Shown here: positions 1 through 7,956 of the stretch, piece by piece
Layout: each line of letters starts with the position of its first letter
Numbering within the stretch: the first letter of the stretch is position 1
DNA from: Atopostipes sp963558565
GTDB taxonomy: Bacteria > Bacillota > Bacilli > Lactobacillales > Carnobacteriaceae_A
Direction of reading: 5' to 3'
DNA: 64,000 nt
NCBI GenBank assembly: GCA_963558565.1
Contig: CAUWGX010000003.1
Location: 182,088-246,087 of the forward strand
Program-made: the position numbers and the translations under genes
Notes under the pieces: model-generated
The model's database searches: none
Told to the model about the DNA's origin: nothing
What the model saw: only the letters and a program-made list of their open reading frames with translations

Positions 1-486
1 GATGAAAGAGAAAAGTTTTATCAATCTCGAGGCTTAAGCAATGAAGATATTGATTTCTTTAGAGACACCATGAATAACGCTAAAAGCCAAATTTTACAAA
101 TCGAGGAAAACATGACCCACACTGGTAAGTTGCGCGCCATTGCGAACCGCAACAACACCTTGCATTTGATCAAAGTTTTATTTAAAGATATCGTCAATGA
201 ACCGGAACGATTACATGAAGTGGATCAATTTTTATATGTCCATTTGCCGAGCTTGGCTGATTTAACAGACAAATATGTCACCATTAATCAACATCAAGCA
301 AAAAGCAAACAAACTTTTGATGTGTTAGAAAAATCTGCGCAAACGATTGATGATGTCTGCGAACAAATTGCTGGAGACTACATGAAGTTCCGTTCAACTG
401 ACATCTCTGATTTAGCGGATGAAGTGGAATTGGCTAAGCGTCGCTTAAATCGCGAAGGCTCATCCATTGAAGATGACGAAATTTAA
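1..486 (+). CDS. XpaC-like protein, 5' end outside window
   Basis: The frame is open from the first base, so this is the C-terminal part (161 codons visible) of a longer gene; the first internal ATG at 70 is not the start. The visible part is all-helical, charged and soluble-looking, with the pattern of the XpaC / 5-bromo-4-chloroindolyl phosphate hydrolysis family C-terminus (helices around 'DIDFFRDTM' and 'ADLTDKYVTI'). In Firmicutes xpaC sits directly before telA, as here (43-bp gap), which supports the call. The biochemical role of XpaC is not established; a link to cell-envelope stress together with TelA is inference from context. The acidic end is normal for the family. Confidence 0.75.
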   Translation, partial: DEREKFYQSRGLSNEDIDFFRDTMNNAKSQILQIEENMTHTGKLRAIANRNNTLHLIKVLFKDIVNEPERLHEVDQFLYVHLPSLADLTDKYVTINQHQAKSKQTFDVLEKSAQTIDDVCEQIAGDYMKFRSTDISDLADEVELAKRRLNREGSSIEDDEI

Positions 487-529
487 TAGTAAACTTTAAA
501 TGAAATACATTTGGAGAGGATAATGGTAT

Positions 530-1798
530 ATGTCTGAAGAAGAACGAAAACAAGAGTTCAATACAGAAGAAACAACCTCAGCTCCCGACACAGAAGCAAC
601 ACCTGACACGAAACAAACTGGAGCCAATGCAGCGATCGAAGATTTACTCAAAGATCCTTTTAGTGAACCTACATCGATGCCTGAATTAGATTTAGAAACA
701 ACGGATGAACAAGAACAAAGAGCTTCCGGTCAAACGTATGAACATTTGCCGGCCGAACAACAGGAAACCGCTCGTCAATTATCAGAACAAATTGATTTTA
801 CCGATACGGATGCCGTGTTGAATTACGGATCAGCCGCCCAACAGAAAATTGGGGACTTCTCGCATAACGTCTTGAATCACGTGCAAAATCAAGAAACGGG
901 CGAGATCGGTGCTTCCATTAATGACTTGATGTTCTATTTACAAGAGTCGGATCCTGATGAATTAGTGGAACAAAATCAAAACTTTTTACAAAAGATCTTC
1001 CGTCGTGCCAAGCGCTCCATTTATGAAACCACGGCGAAATATCAAAAAATCGGTGCGCAAGTTGATAAAATTGCTTTACAGCTTGATAAACAAAAAAGCA
1101 TGTTGCTGGAAGACAATAAAATGTTAAGCCAACTTTATGATCAAAACTTAGATTATTATGAAGCTTTAAATATTTATATTGCTGCCGGTGAATTACGAAT
1201 TCAAGAATTGGAAAATGATATTATTCCAAAAGCTCTAGCAGAAGCGGAAGATAATCCCGATCAAATGCTCGTGCAAAAGGTCAATGATTTGAACCAGTTC
1301 TTAAACCGTCTAGATAAACGTGTGCATGACTTAAGAGTGACGCGTCAAATTACGTTACAACAAGCTCCGCAAATTCGCTTGATTCAAAATACAAACCAAG
1401 CTTTAGCGGAACGGATTCAAACGTCAATTAACACAGCGATTCCATTATGGAAAAACCAAATTGTCATCTCCCTTACGCTCTTACGTAAGCAAGATGCCGT
1501 CGCTGCTCAACGTAAAGTTTCCGATGCCACCAATGAGATGCTCGAAAAGAACTCAGAAATGTTGAAACAATCATCTCTTGATACAGCTCGTGAAACAGAA
1601 CGTGCGGTTGTAGATATCGAAACACTACAAAAAACACAATCTGACTTAATTGAGACTCTCCAAGAAACATTGTCTATCCAACAACAAGGTTCACAAAAAC
1701 GTCGTGAAGCCGAACAACAATTGGTAACAATGGAAGATCAATTGCGAGACCAATTATTAGAAGTCACTCAACAATCACAAAATCCAAAAAATAATTAA
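530..1798 (+). CDS. TelA/KlaA family toxic anion resistance protein
   Basis: The protein has 422 residues, the usual length for Firmicute TelA-like proteins. An acidic, disordered first 100 residues is followed by a long helical/coiled-coil body containing the family-typical stretch around 'DLRVTRQITLQQAPQIRLIQ' (about residues 265-285) and 'WKNQIVISLTLLRKQDA' (about 308-325). No membrane segment is visible. The start at 530 has GGAGAGG ten bases upstream; an ATG at 523 ends after four codons. The gene is probably co-transcribed with the xpaC-like gene before it and ends at a clear terminator. The family was named for tellurite resistance on plasmids; chromosomal copies are linked to envelope stress and antimicrobial tolerance, so a direct anion-resistance role is not assured. 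Confidence 0.88.
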   Translation: MSEEERKQEFNTEETTSAPDTEATPDTKQTGANAAIEDLLKDPFSEPTSMPELDLETTDEQEQRASGQTYEHLPAEQQETARQLSEQIDFTDTDAVLNYGSAAQQKIGDFSHNVLNHVQNQETGEIGASINDLMFYLQESDPDELVEQNQNFLQKIFRRAKRSIYETTAKYQKIGAQVDKIALQLDKQKSMLLEDNKMLSQLYDQNLDYYEALNIYIAAGELRIQELENDIIPKALAEAEDNPDQMLVQKVNDLNQFLNRLDKRVHDLRVTRQITLQQAPQIRLIQNTNQALAERIQTSINTAIPLWKNQIVISLTLLRKQDAVAAQRKVSDATNEMLEKNSEMLKQSSLDTARETERAVVDIETLQKTQSDLIETLQETLSIQQQGSQKRREAEQQLVTMEDQLRDQLLEVTQQSQNPKNN

Positions 1799-1826
1799 GA
1801 TTGTTTAATTGAATCAACCCTCAATC

Positions 1827-1862
1827 CTCCCTAAACCTTTAAGTTTAGGGAGTTCTTTTTTT
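1827..1862 (+). terminator. Rho-independent terminator of telA
   Basis: A perfect 10-bp stem (CTCCCTAAAC with GTTTAGGGAG) with a six-base loop is followed by a T-rich run, 28 bases after the telA stop codon. Confidence 0.9.
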
Positions 1863-1902
1863 CTTTATTGAACAAAAGGAAATTTATCGCACAGAAATTT
1901 TG

Positions 1903-2148
1903 CTCGTGAGCACGAAACTGGTATTCGAAACCATAGGAAGGTAGCTCGTGAGCATGAAACCGAAATTCGAGACCACGGGAGGTAGCTCGTGGGCATGAAA
2001 CTGGTATTCGAAACCACGAGAAGGTAGCTCGTGAGCATGAAACCGGTATTCGAGACCACGGGAAGATAGCTCGTGAGCACGAAACTGAAATTCGAAACTA
2101 CGAGAAGGTAGCTCGTGGGCATGAAACTGAAATTCATGACCGCGAGTG
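1903..2148. repeat. Intergenic tandem array A: six ~42-bp units
   Basis: Units begin with CTCGTG at 1903, 1945, 1986, 2028, 2070 and 2112, a period of 42 bp (one of 41). Each contains CTCGTG near its start and, about 30 bases later, CACGAG or a near form, then a 7-base spacer before the next CTCGTG, so CACGAG-N7-CTCGTG can form hairpins across unit borders. The core of each unit carries GAAAC and TTCGA. The array lies between the converging telA and ileS terminators. Because 42 is 14 codons, several frames stay open and give repetitive ORFs here that are not genes. The same family recurs at 51221-51385. Function is unknown. Confidence 0.9.
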
Positions 2149-2211
2149 GCTTTTCTCACCAAGGCCAGAACAAATATACTATCCCCTACTTTCTTATTTG
2201 AAGCACGATAT

Positions 2212-2260
2212 AAAAAAACAGCTCGAGTCAGGAGTTTTCTCCGACTTGAGCTGTTTTTTC
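2212..2260 (-). terminator. Terminator of ileS, usable from both strands
   Basis: An 11-bp stem (CAGCTCGAGTC with GACTTGAGCTG, one wobble pair) has an A-run on its left and a T-run on its right, so it can end transcription from either direction. It lies just after the ileS stop. Confidence 0.88.
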
Positions 2261-2266
2261 GAATAT

Positions 2267-5062
2267 TTATTCTGCTTCTTCTAGTAATTCAGGATAATGT
2301 TCTTCGACGATCGCATAGCATCGATGGCAGAGTTGGCCTTTTCCTTCCACATCAATTAATTTTTCTGTGGTAATACGGCAACGATCACAGACACCACCTG
2401 GCATATGTTCAACTTTAATCGCCATATCGTCAAAGTCCAGAATAGAGTCATCATCTTCTGGTTTCATTTCTAATGGTAGAATATTCAATTCAGAAGCGAC
2501 TAAGATTTGACGTAAATCCGCATGCAGTGATTCCAGTAATTTCTCAACCCCTGCTGTTACATATAAAGTAATTTTTGCTTCAAAGTCTTTACCGATCACT
2601 TTATTTTCACGAGCGACTTCGTTTGCTTTTAATACATTGTCGCGTAAGTCCATGAAGGCTGACCATTTTTCTAAGATTTCTGCGCGATCTTCATAATGTT
2701 CAACTTCTGGGAACTCGGTTAGCTGCGCGTATTCTTCTTCCTCGTTTAAATACGTCCAGATTTCTTCCGCTGTATGCGGGATAATTGGCGTTAATACTTT
2801 GGTTAATTTGACTAACGCTTCATAGAATACAGTCTGGATCGCACGACGTGGATAATCATCCGGCGCGTCAATATACAGAATATCTTTCGCAATATTCATA
2901 TAGAAGTTTGAAAGATCAACGGTCACGAAATGGTTCACTTCTTTGAAAATATCATTAAATTTATAATTCTCATAAGCTTGAAGAATATTTTCAATCGTCA
3001 TATCTAAACGGTTGAGCATGTAATGATCGATCGAACGTAAATCTTCATAAGGAAGACCATTTTCTTCCACGTCAAAGTCTTCAGTATTTTGAATCATAAA
3101 GCGTAAAGTATTACGGATTTTACGGTAAACTTCAGAAACTTGTTGTAAAATCTCCATACTGACACGCACGTCCGCTTGTGTATCGGCACTTAAAACCCAG
3201 AGACGAATAATGTCGGCACCTAATTGGTTGACCACTTTATTCGGGTCAATCACATTTCCAACCGATTTACTCATCTTACGTCCTTTACCATCTAAAACAA
3301 ACCCTTGCGAAAGCACTGCTTTGTAAGGAGCGACATCGTTAATCGCCACGCTGGTCGTTAAGCTGGAGTTGAACCAACCACGATATTGGTCGGAACCTTC
3401 CAAGTATAAGTCAGCTGGGAATCGTAATTCATCGCGTGTACGAAGCACCGCTTCGTGGGATGAACCTGAGTCGAACCAGACATCCATGATGTCATTTTCT
3501 TTTGTAAATTCCCCATTCGGACTGCTTGGATGCGTAAAGCCTTCAGGTAATAAATCTTTCGCCTCATTTTCAAACCAAACATTTGAACCATGTTCTTCAA
3601 TCAATTCAGCCACATGATCAATCGTTTCTGGCGTAATGATCGGATCACCATTTTCAGCGTAGAAAATAGGTAAAGGAACGCCCCAAGTTCTTTGACGTGA
3701 AATGACCCAGTCCCCACGATCACGGACCATATTATGAATACGTTCCTCACCCCATGGGAGTAACCAGTCGACTTCTTTAATTTCATCTAAAATGTTTTGA
3801 CGGAAATCATCAATAGAAGCAAACCATTGAGGCGTTGCCCGGAAAATAACGGGTTTTTTCGTACGCCAGTCATGGGGGTAACTATGGGTGAAGAAAGAAA
3901 GATCTAACAATAAGCCTTTCTCTTCTAACCAATCCGTCACGATGGAGTTCGCATCGTCATAAAAGATACCTTCTAATCCAGGGGCTTCATCCGTAAATTT
4001 CCCTTGGTCATCAATCGGTGAAAGAATAGGTAAGTTATATTCTAAACCTACGATGTAGTCTTCATCCCCGTGACCTGGTGCGGTATGCACTAACCCTGTT
4101 CCGTCTTCAAACGTCACATGATCTCCTAAGATTAATAGAGATTCACGATCATAGAAAGGATGCTCAGCGGTGGCATATTCTAAGTCTTTCCCAGAGAATT
4201 CTTTTAGAACTTCCACATCTTCCCATTCTAAGGCTTCTGCCACTTGTTCTAATAATTCAGCAGCGATAACATATTTTTCGCCATCTACACTTACTTCATT
4301 ATAGATCCCTGATTCGTGCACGGTAATCGCCATGTTTGAAGGCAATGTCCATGGAGTCGTTGTCCAAATAACAAAGTTCGCATCTTCAGAGACAACCCCT
4401 TTGCCGTCTTTTACTGGAAACGCAACATAAATACTTGGTCCCCGCACATCATGATATTCGATTTCTGCTTCGGCTAACGCTGATTCACTGGATGGTGACC
4501 AGTAAATAGGTTTTTGACCGCGGTAGATATAGCCTTTTTCAGCCATTTTTCCGAATACTCGAATTTGGGCCGCTTCATAGTCTGGCGTTAAAGTGATATA
4601 AGGATTATCCCATTCACCAGCAACCCCTAAACGTTTGAAAGCATCACGTTGTAGATCCAATTGTTCTAAAGCATATTCTTCACATAAACGACGGAATTCA
4701 GCAACAGACATTGATTTACGGTCAATTCCTTGATTCGCTAAAACTTGTTCAATCGGTAAACCGTGCGTATCCCAACCTGGTACATATGGCGCGTCGTAGC
4801 CGTTCATTGAACGATAACGAACAATAAAGTCTTTTGAAATTTTGTTCATGGCATGCCCAATATGGATCGGACCATTCGCAAACGGCGGACCATCATGTAA
4901 AATATATTTTGGTTTGCCTTCGTTTAGTTTTTGTCTTTTTTCGTAAACATTTTGTTCTTCCCATTCTTCTTGCCGCTTCGGTTCTTTGTTAGCTAAACCC
5001 GCGCGCATCGGGAAATCAGTTTTTAATAAGTTCAGTGTGTCTTTGATTTCCAAATTTTTCAA
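2267..5062 (-). CDS. ileS: Isoleucyl-tRNA synthetase
   Basis: This cytoplasmic class I aminoacyl-tRNA synthetase charges tRNA-Ile with isoleucine and edits mischarged valine. The 931-residue length fits bacterial IleRS. The HIGH motif is at residues 67-70 within 'DGPPFANGPIHIGHAMNK', KMSKS is at about 596-600, and a C-terminal zinc finger of two CxxC pairs (CDRC near 891, CHRC near 910) is intact. The CP1 editing domain lies in the middle. It is the last gene of the division cluster but has its own T-box leader upstream, so its expression should respond to uncharged tRNA-Ile apart from divIVA readthrough. A strong terminator follows. Confidence 0.98.
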   Translation of the reverse strand: MKNLEIKDTLNLLKTDFPMRAGLANKEPKRQEEWEEQNVYEKRQKLNEGKPKYILHDGPPFANGPIHIGHAMNKISKDFIVRYRSMNGYDAPYVPGWDTHGLPIEQVLANQGIDRKSMSVAEFRRLCEEYALEQLDLQRDAFKRLGVAGEWDNPYITLTPDYEAAQIRVFGKMAEKGYIYRGQKPIYWSPSSESALAEAEIEYHDVRGPSIYVAFPVKDGKGVVSEDANFVIWTTTPWTLPSNMAITVHESGIYNEVSVDGEKYVIAAELLEQVAEALEWEDVEVLKEFSGKDLEYATAEHPFYDRESLLILGDHVTFEDGTGLVHTAPGHGDEDYIVGLEYNLPILSPIDDQGKFTDEAPGLEGIFYDDANSIVTDWLEEKGLLLDLSFFTHSYPHDWRTKKPVIFRATPQWFASIDDFRQNILDEIKEVDWLLPWGEERIHNMVRDRGDWVISRQRTWGVPLPIFYAENGDPIITPETIDHVAELIEEHGSNVWFENEAKDLLPEGFTHPSSPNGEFTKENDIMDVWFDSGSSHEAVLRTRDELRFPADLYLEGSDQYRGWFNSSLTTSVAINDVAPYKAVLSQGFVLDGKGRKMSKSVGNVIDPNKVVNQLGADIIRLWVLSADTQADVRVSMEILQQVSEVYRKIRNTLRFMIQNTEDFDVEENGLPYEDLRSIDHYMLNRLDMTIENILQAYENYKFNDIFKEVNHFVTVDLSNFYMNIAKDILYIDAPDDYPRRAIQTVFYEALVKLTKVLTPIIPHTAEEIWTYLNEEEEYAQLTEFPEVEHYEDRAEILEKWSAFMDLRDNVLKANEVARENKVIGKDFEAKITLYVTAGVEKLLESLHADLRQILVASELNILPLEMKPEDDDSILDFDDMAIKVEHMPGGVCDRCRITTEKLIDVEGKGQLCHRCYAIVEEHYPELLEEAE

Positions 5063-5084
5063 CTCCTATAGTCATTTTTAAAAT

Positions 5085-5340
5085 AAAAAAAGATTCCATC
5101 CCTAAAAGGACGAAATCTCGTGGTACCACCTTTTTTTGAACAAGCTTCGATACTCGATCGGCTTGGCTTGCTCTACTCAAAATCTCTTTAATGCAGAGTG
5201 ACAGTATTAGCTACTAAGCTTCACTAATAAAAAACGGATGATAATATATTGAACATTGACCAACTCGCACCAACCGTTGATTCTCTGTCTGACTTTTATT
5301 CGTCTACAAGAGGTTCAATATATTGTGTTCCTTATGATTT
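5085..5340 (-). promoter_or_regulatory. T-box leader upstream of ileS
   Basis: Read on the minus strand, the leader carries the T-box core AAGGTGGTACCACG (about 5118-5131) followed at once by a terminator hairpin (stem GATTTCGTCC with GGGATGGAATC, then a T-run near 5085-5092). Further upstream are an AGAGA-type bulge and a GGTTGGTG segment typical of stem I, enclosed by a perfect 12-bp inverted repeat AATATATTGAAC (5313-5324 and 5243-5254). The T-box UGGU pairs with the acceptor end of tRNAs with discriminator A, as in tRNA-Ile. Two ATC triplets at 5237-5242 are candidate specifiers, but the specifier loop was not placed with certainty. The leader begins right after the divIVA stop. Confidence 0.9.
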
Positions 5341-5346
5341 ATTCAG

Positions 5347-6288
5347 TTATTGATTCGCAGAATCTGGTAATTCTACTGCAGGCATTGTGCCCTCTTCATA
5401 CTCTTCGGTTTCTGAATCTGTATTATTATAGCTCTCATCTGTTGCTTTTTCAACTTCTTTATCTTCATCCGCTGTTTCTGCGTCTGTTTCAGTCTCTTCA
5501 AAAGCAACAACTTCTTCATTTTCTTCGTAAAAATTGTCTTCTGCTTCCTCATAATCTTCCACATCTGCATCTTCGCCGTCTACAGCTTCATCCGCTACTT
5601 CTTCTGCTCCTTCAGCCGGTTGAACTTCTATTTTCTCTTCGAGTTCTCTTTCCACTTCTGCGATAGTTTCTGTACTTGGGTACTCGATAGGCTTTCCAAC
5701 CAAGAGATTATCCCAGTCTTCTTTTGTAAGGAGATCAAGTTGGGATTCGATGAGGAGTTGTAGACGTTGTCTAAAAACACGGCTTTGTTTTCTCAACGCC
5801 TCGGTCTCGTCTTCAATTTTACGCGCTTTTAAAACAGCTTCTTCTAGCAAGGCATCCGCGTTATCGTCGGCTTCTTTATGTACATTTTCTGCATATTCTT
5901 CCGCTTGTTTACTTAGCTCTTCATTGTACTTGTCCGCTTCTTTCTCCACTTCTTCTGCATATTTATCGGCTTCTTTTCGTACATTTTCAGCATAGTTTTC
6001 TGCTTGTTGCTTACTCACTTCAAGTTCTTTATCCGTATTTTCTTTTAGACGATCCGCCGCTTCTTGAGCCACAATAATCGATTTGTTTAACGATTCTTGC
6101 ATCTCTTCATAGTTCGCTAATTTTTTATTGACAAGCTCTAATTCATCTTTGACTTCTTTGTTTTCACGAATGAGTGTTTCATAGTCTCGAATGACTTGAT
6201 CGAGAAACTCATTGACTGCGTCTTGATCGAACCCTCGCATACGCGTTGGAAATTCTTGGTTATGTATTTCAAGTGGTGTTAATGCCAT
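5347..6288 (-). CDS. divIVA: DivIVA cell-pole/septum protein with long acidic tail
   Basis: DivIVA binds negatively curved membrane at septa and poles and recruits division and cell-wall proteins. The N-terminal lipid-binding domain ('MALTPLEIHNQEFPTRMRGF', residues 1-20) is canonical, followed by a coiled coil to about residue 200. Within it are tandem repeats of about 11-15 residues built on YAE-V-KEADKY (about residues 95-145). The last ~95 residues are extremely acidic and low in complexity, making the protein (313 residues) longer than the roughly 165-residue Bacillus subtilis protein; streptococcal and enterococcal DivIVA are also longer. The gene lies between ylmH and the ileS T-box, its usual place in Firmicutes. 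Confidence 0.95.
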   Translation of the reverse strand: MALTPLEIHNQEFPTRMRGFDQDAVNEFLDQVIRDYETLIRENKEVKDELELVNKKLANYEEMQESLNKSIIVAQEAADRLKENTDKELEVSKQQAENYAENVRKEADKYAEEVEKEADKYNEELSKQAEEYAENVHKEADDNADALLEEAVLKARKIEDETEALRKQSRVFRQRLQLLIESQLDLLTKEDWDNLLVGKPIEYPSTETIAEVERELEEKIEVQPAEGAEEVADEAVDGEDADVEDYEEAEDNFYEENEEVVAFEETETDAETADEDKEVEKATDESYNNTDSETEEYEEGTMPAVELPDSANQ

Positions 6289-6336
6289 AAAGATCAGATC
6301 CCTTCCAAAATTTACGATTGAATTTATTTATTTTAA

Positions 6337-7119
6337 TTAACTATTGCGATCAATTACTCCAATGTTCAAAACGATATTCTCTTTACGAGTCGTTCCTAAT
6401 TGTTCTCGAATTTGTAGACGCCCATACCCCCGAATAGAAACGATATCATACTCTTCTAATTCCAGATCCGGACGCTCAATGTCTACCCAATTAATCTTAA
6501 TGCGTTGGTCCTTAATTAATTTTTTCGCTCGATTCCTTGAAAGATTTAAAGCGCGGGCTAAAACGACATCAAGCCGTAAAGACGAGACAACCAGTTCTTT
6601 ACTTTCCCACTTAGAAGTCGTCGTCACTTTTTCTTCGAGTGCCCGCTCTTCTAAATGAATAGCTGTCCGACCGATATGATCGACCTGCATAAAAATAAAG
6701 TCTTTCATCTTTTCATCCATAAAAAATTGCCAGCGCTCCTGGTCATTGATAATATCTCCTAAAGTATCTCTTGCGATTCCTGCTCCTAAGACGCTTCCCA
6801 AAATTTGACCATGCGTAAGTTCCGCAAATTTGGTGGGATAATTAATTTCAACGAGTGAAATTTCAAAATCCGCAGCGGTCGGTTCATAGCATGGGGGATA
6901 AAGCAGTATCCGCTGTTGTTCCGCTTCATCGTAGCCGCCAAAAGCTTGATGTTCAATGTCTTCATATTGACCGATGACGGCTTGAACGATGAAAAGTTGT
7001 CTTGGGTTTAAGAAACTTGTGAGGTAAGGAGCGTATTGGTTTTCAACTTGAGCGATCCAATCAATCACTTGGTCGATAAAGGCTTGCTCATCTTCACGAA
7101 AATGCTGATAAATATTCAT
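6337..7119 (-). CDS. ylmH: YlmH family S4-domain RNA-binding protein
   Basis: The protein has 260 residues with an N-terminal YlmH domain and a C-terminal S4 RNA-binding domain (about residues 180-245, with 'LDVVLARALNLSRNRAKKLI'). YlmH homologues bind the ribosome and have been linked to rescue of stalled 50S/peptidyl-tRNA complexes; in several cocci the gene is tied to division only by location. It follows yggT by 12 bp and precedes divIVA by 48 bp, so it is almost certainly in the same transcript. Confidence 0.92.
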   Translation of the reverse strand: MNIYQHFREDEQAFIDQVIDWIAQVENQYAPYLTSFLNPRQLFIVQAVIGQYEDIEHQAFGGYDEAEQQRILLYPPCYEPTAADFEISLVEINYPTKFAELTHGQILGSVLGAGIARDTLGDIINDQERWQFFMDEKMKDFIFMQVDHIGRTAIHLEERALEEKVTTTSKWESKELVVSSLRLDVVLARALNLSRNRAKKLIKDQRIKINWVDIERPDLELEEYDIVSIRGYGRLQIREQLGTTRKENIVLNIGVIDRNS

Positions 7120-7131
7120 CCTCTAACACTC

Positions 7132-7419
7132 CTACACGACTAAACGTATCAAGAAATTGATGAGGGTGATAACCCCATATTCAATCAACGTAAGTGAAAA
7201 GAGTGCGGCTAATCCGGCCAAACTGATAAAACCAATCGGCGGAATAAAGCGTCTAAAGAAACCAACAAACGGCTCACAAATTCGAGTTAAAATCTGCCCG
7301 ATCGTCGATTGATAAGCCCCCGGAAGCCAGGACATTAAGAAATATACAATCAATAATATCCTATAAATATCAATCACATTTAGTGATAATTCGCCTAATT
7401 CAATTAATATATTTACCAT
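7132..7419 (-). CDS. YggT family membrane protein (YlmG)
   Basis: This 95-residue protein has two hydrophobic segments (about 15-35 and 62-88) around the conserved loop 'GQILTRICEPFVGFFRRFIPP', the hallmark of YggT/YlmG. It is an integral membrane protein of unknown biochemical function; plant and cyanobacterial relatives affect nucleoid and plastid distribution. Its place between sepF and ylmH in the dcw cluster is conserved among Firmicutes. Confidence 0.93.
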   Translation of the reverse strand: MVNILIELGELSLNVIDIYRILLIVYFLMSWLPGAYQSTIGQILTRICEPFVGFFRRFIPPIGFISLAGLAALFSLTLIEYGVITLINFLIRLVV

Positions 7420-7450
7420 CGTTTAAAATCTTCTCCTCAATAAGTTACAA

Positions 7451-7933
7451 CTACAATAATGAATCTGTGTATTCTGATAAATCAGACCCGTTGACTGTTA
7501 CACTTTGAGGAGTACAGATAAATAATTCCTCATCTAAGCGTTGGATATCTCCTTTAACAGCATAGGTAACGCCCATCAAGAAATCGATCATTTTTGCAGC
7601 TTGTTCATTATCCATTCGGCGGAAATTTAAAATCACCGATTGGCTAGATAACAAGTAGTCTGCCACTTCCTGTACTTCTGAATAAAGTCTAGGCTCTACA
7701 ATAGTAATCTGCGGCTTTTGTAATGATTGTTTTTGATTAATTGCCACCACATTTTCTCCTCCAGACTTTTTTTGCGTATAATTCTCAACCCTTGGAGTTT
7801 TTTCTTGTTGCGCTGGAGCCGGATTGTCATGAGTATTTGTTGATGCTTCGTTTACTTCTTCTGCATCTTGATCTTCGATTTCTTCTTCGGTTAAAAAGAA
7901 GAAATCATTTAATTTATCTTTAAAATTATTCAT
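7451..7933 (-). CDS. sepF: Cell division protein SepF
   Basis: SepF is a membrane-binding partner of FtsZ that tethers and bundles Z-ring filaments. The N-terminal amphipathic helix ('MNNFKDKLNDFFFL') is followed by a linker rich in acidic, Asn and Gln residues, and then the SepF core from about residue 75 ('ITIVEPRLYSEVQEVADYLL'). The longest frame begins at 7954, but that stretch contains the Shine-Dalgarno sequence (AGGAGGG), which sits eight bases before the ATG at 7933, so the shorter 160-residue form is chosen. It lies 23 bp after ftsZ. The ylmD/ylmE genes found between ftsZ and sepF in Bacillus are absent. Confidence 0.93.
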   Translation of the reverse strand: MNNFKDKLNDFFFLTEEEIEDQDAEEVNEASTNTHDNPAPAQQEKTPRVENYTQKKSGGENVVAINQKQSLQKPQITIVEPRLYSEVQEVADYLLSSQSVILNFRRMDNEQAAKMIDFLMGVTYAVKGDIQRLDEELFICTPQSVTVNGSDLSEYTDSLL

Positions 7934-7956
7934 ACCTAATCCCTCCTGATTCATCC

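Noticed and set aside
1903..2148. Array A as a CRISPR locus
   Set aside because: The repeats are contiguous and degenerate with no unique spacers, and no cas genes are present.
1865..2162. Two repetitive minus-strand ORFs of about 90 codons over array A
   Set aside because: They exist because the 42-bp unit is a multiple of three; different frames give different repeats, there is no ribosome site, and one unit of 41 bp breaks the phase.
5256..5666. A 136-codon Leu-rich plus-strand ORF
   Set aside because: Antisense to the T-box leader and the acidic tail of DivIVA (Glu codons read backwards give Leu/Ser); no start signals.
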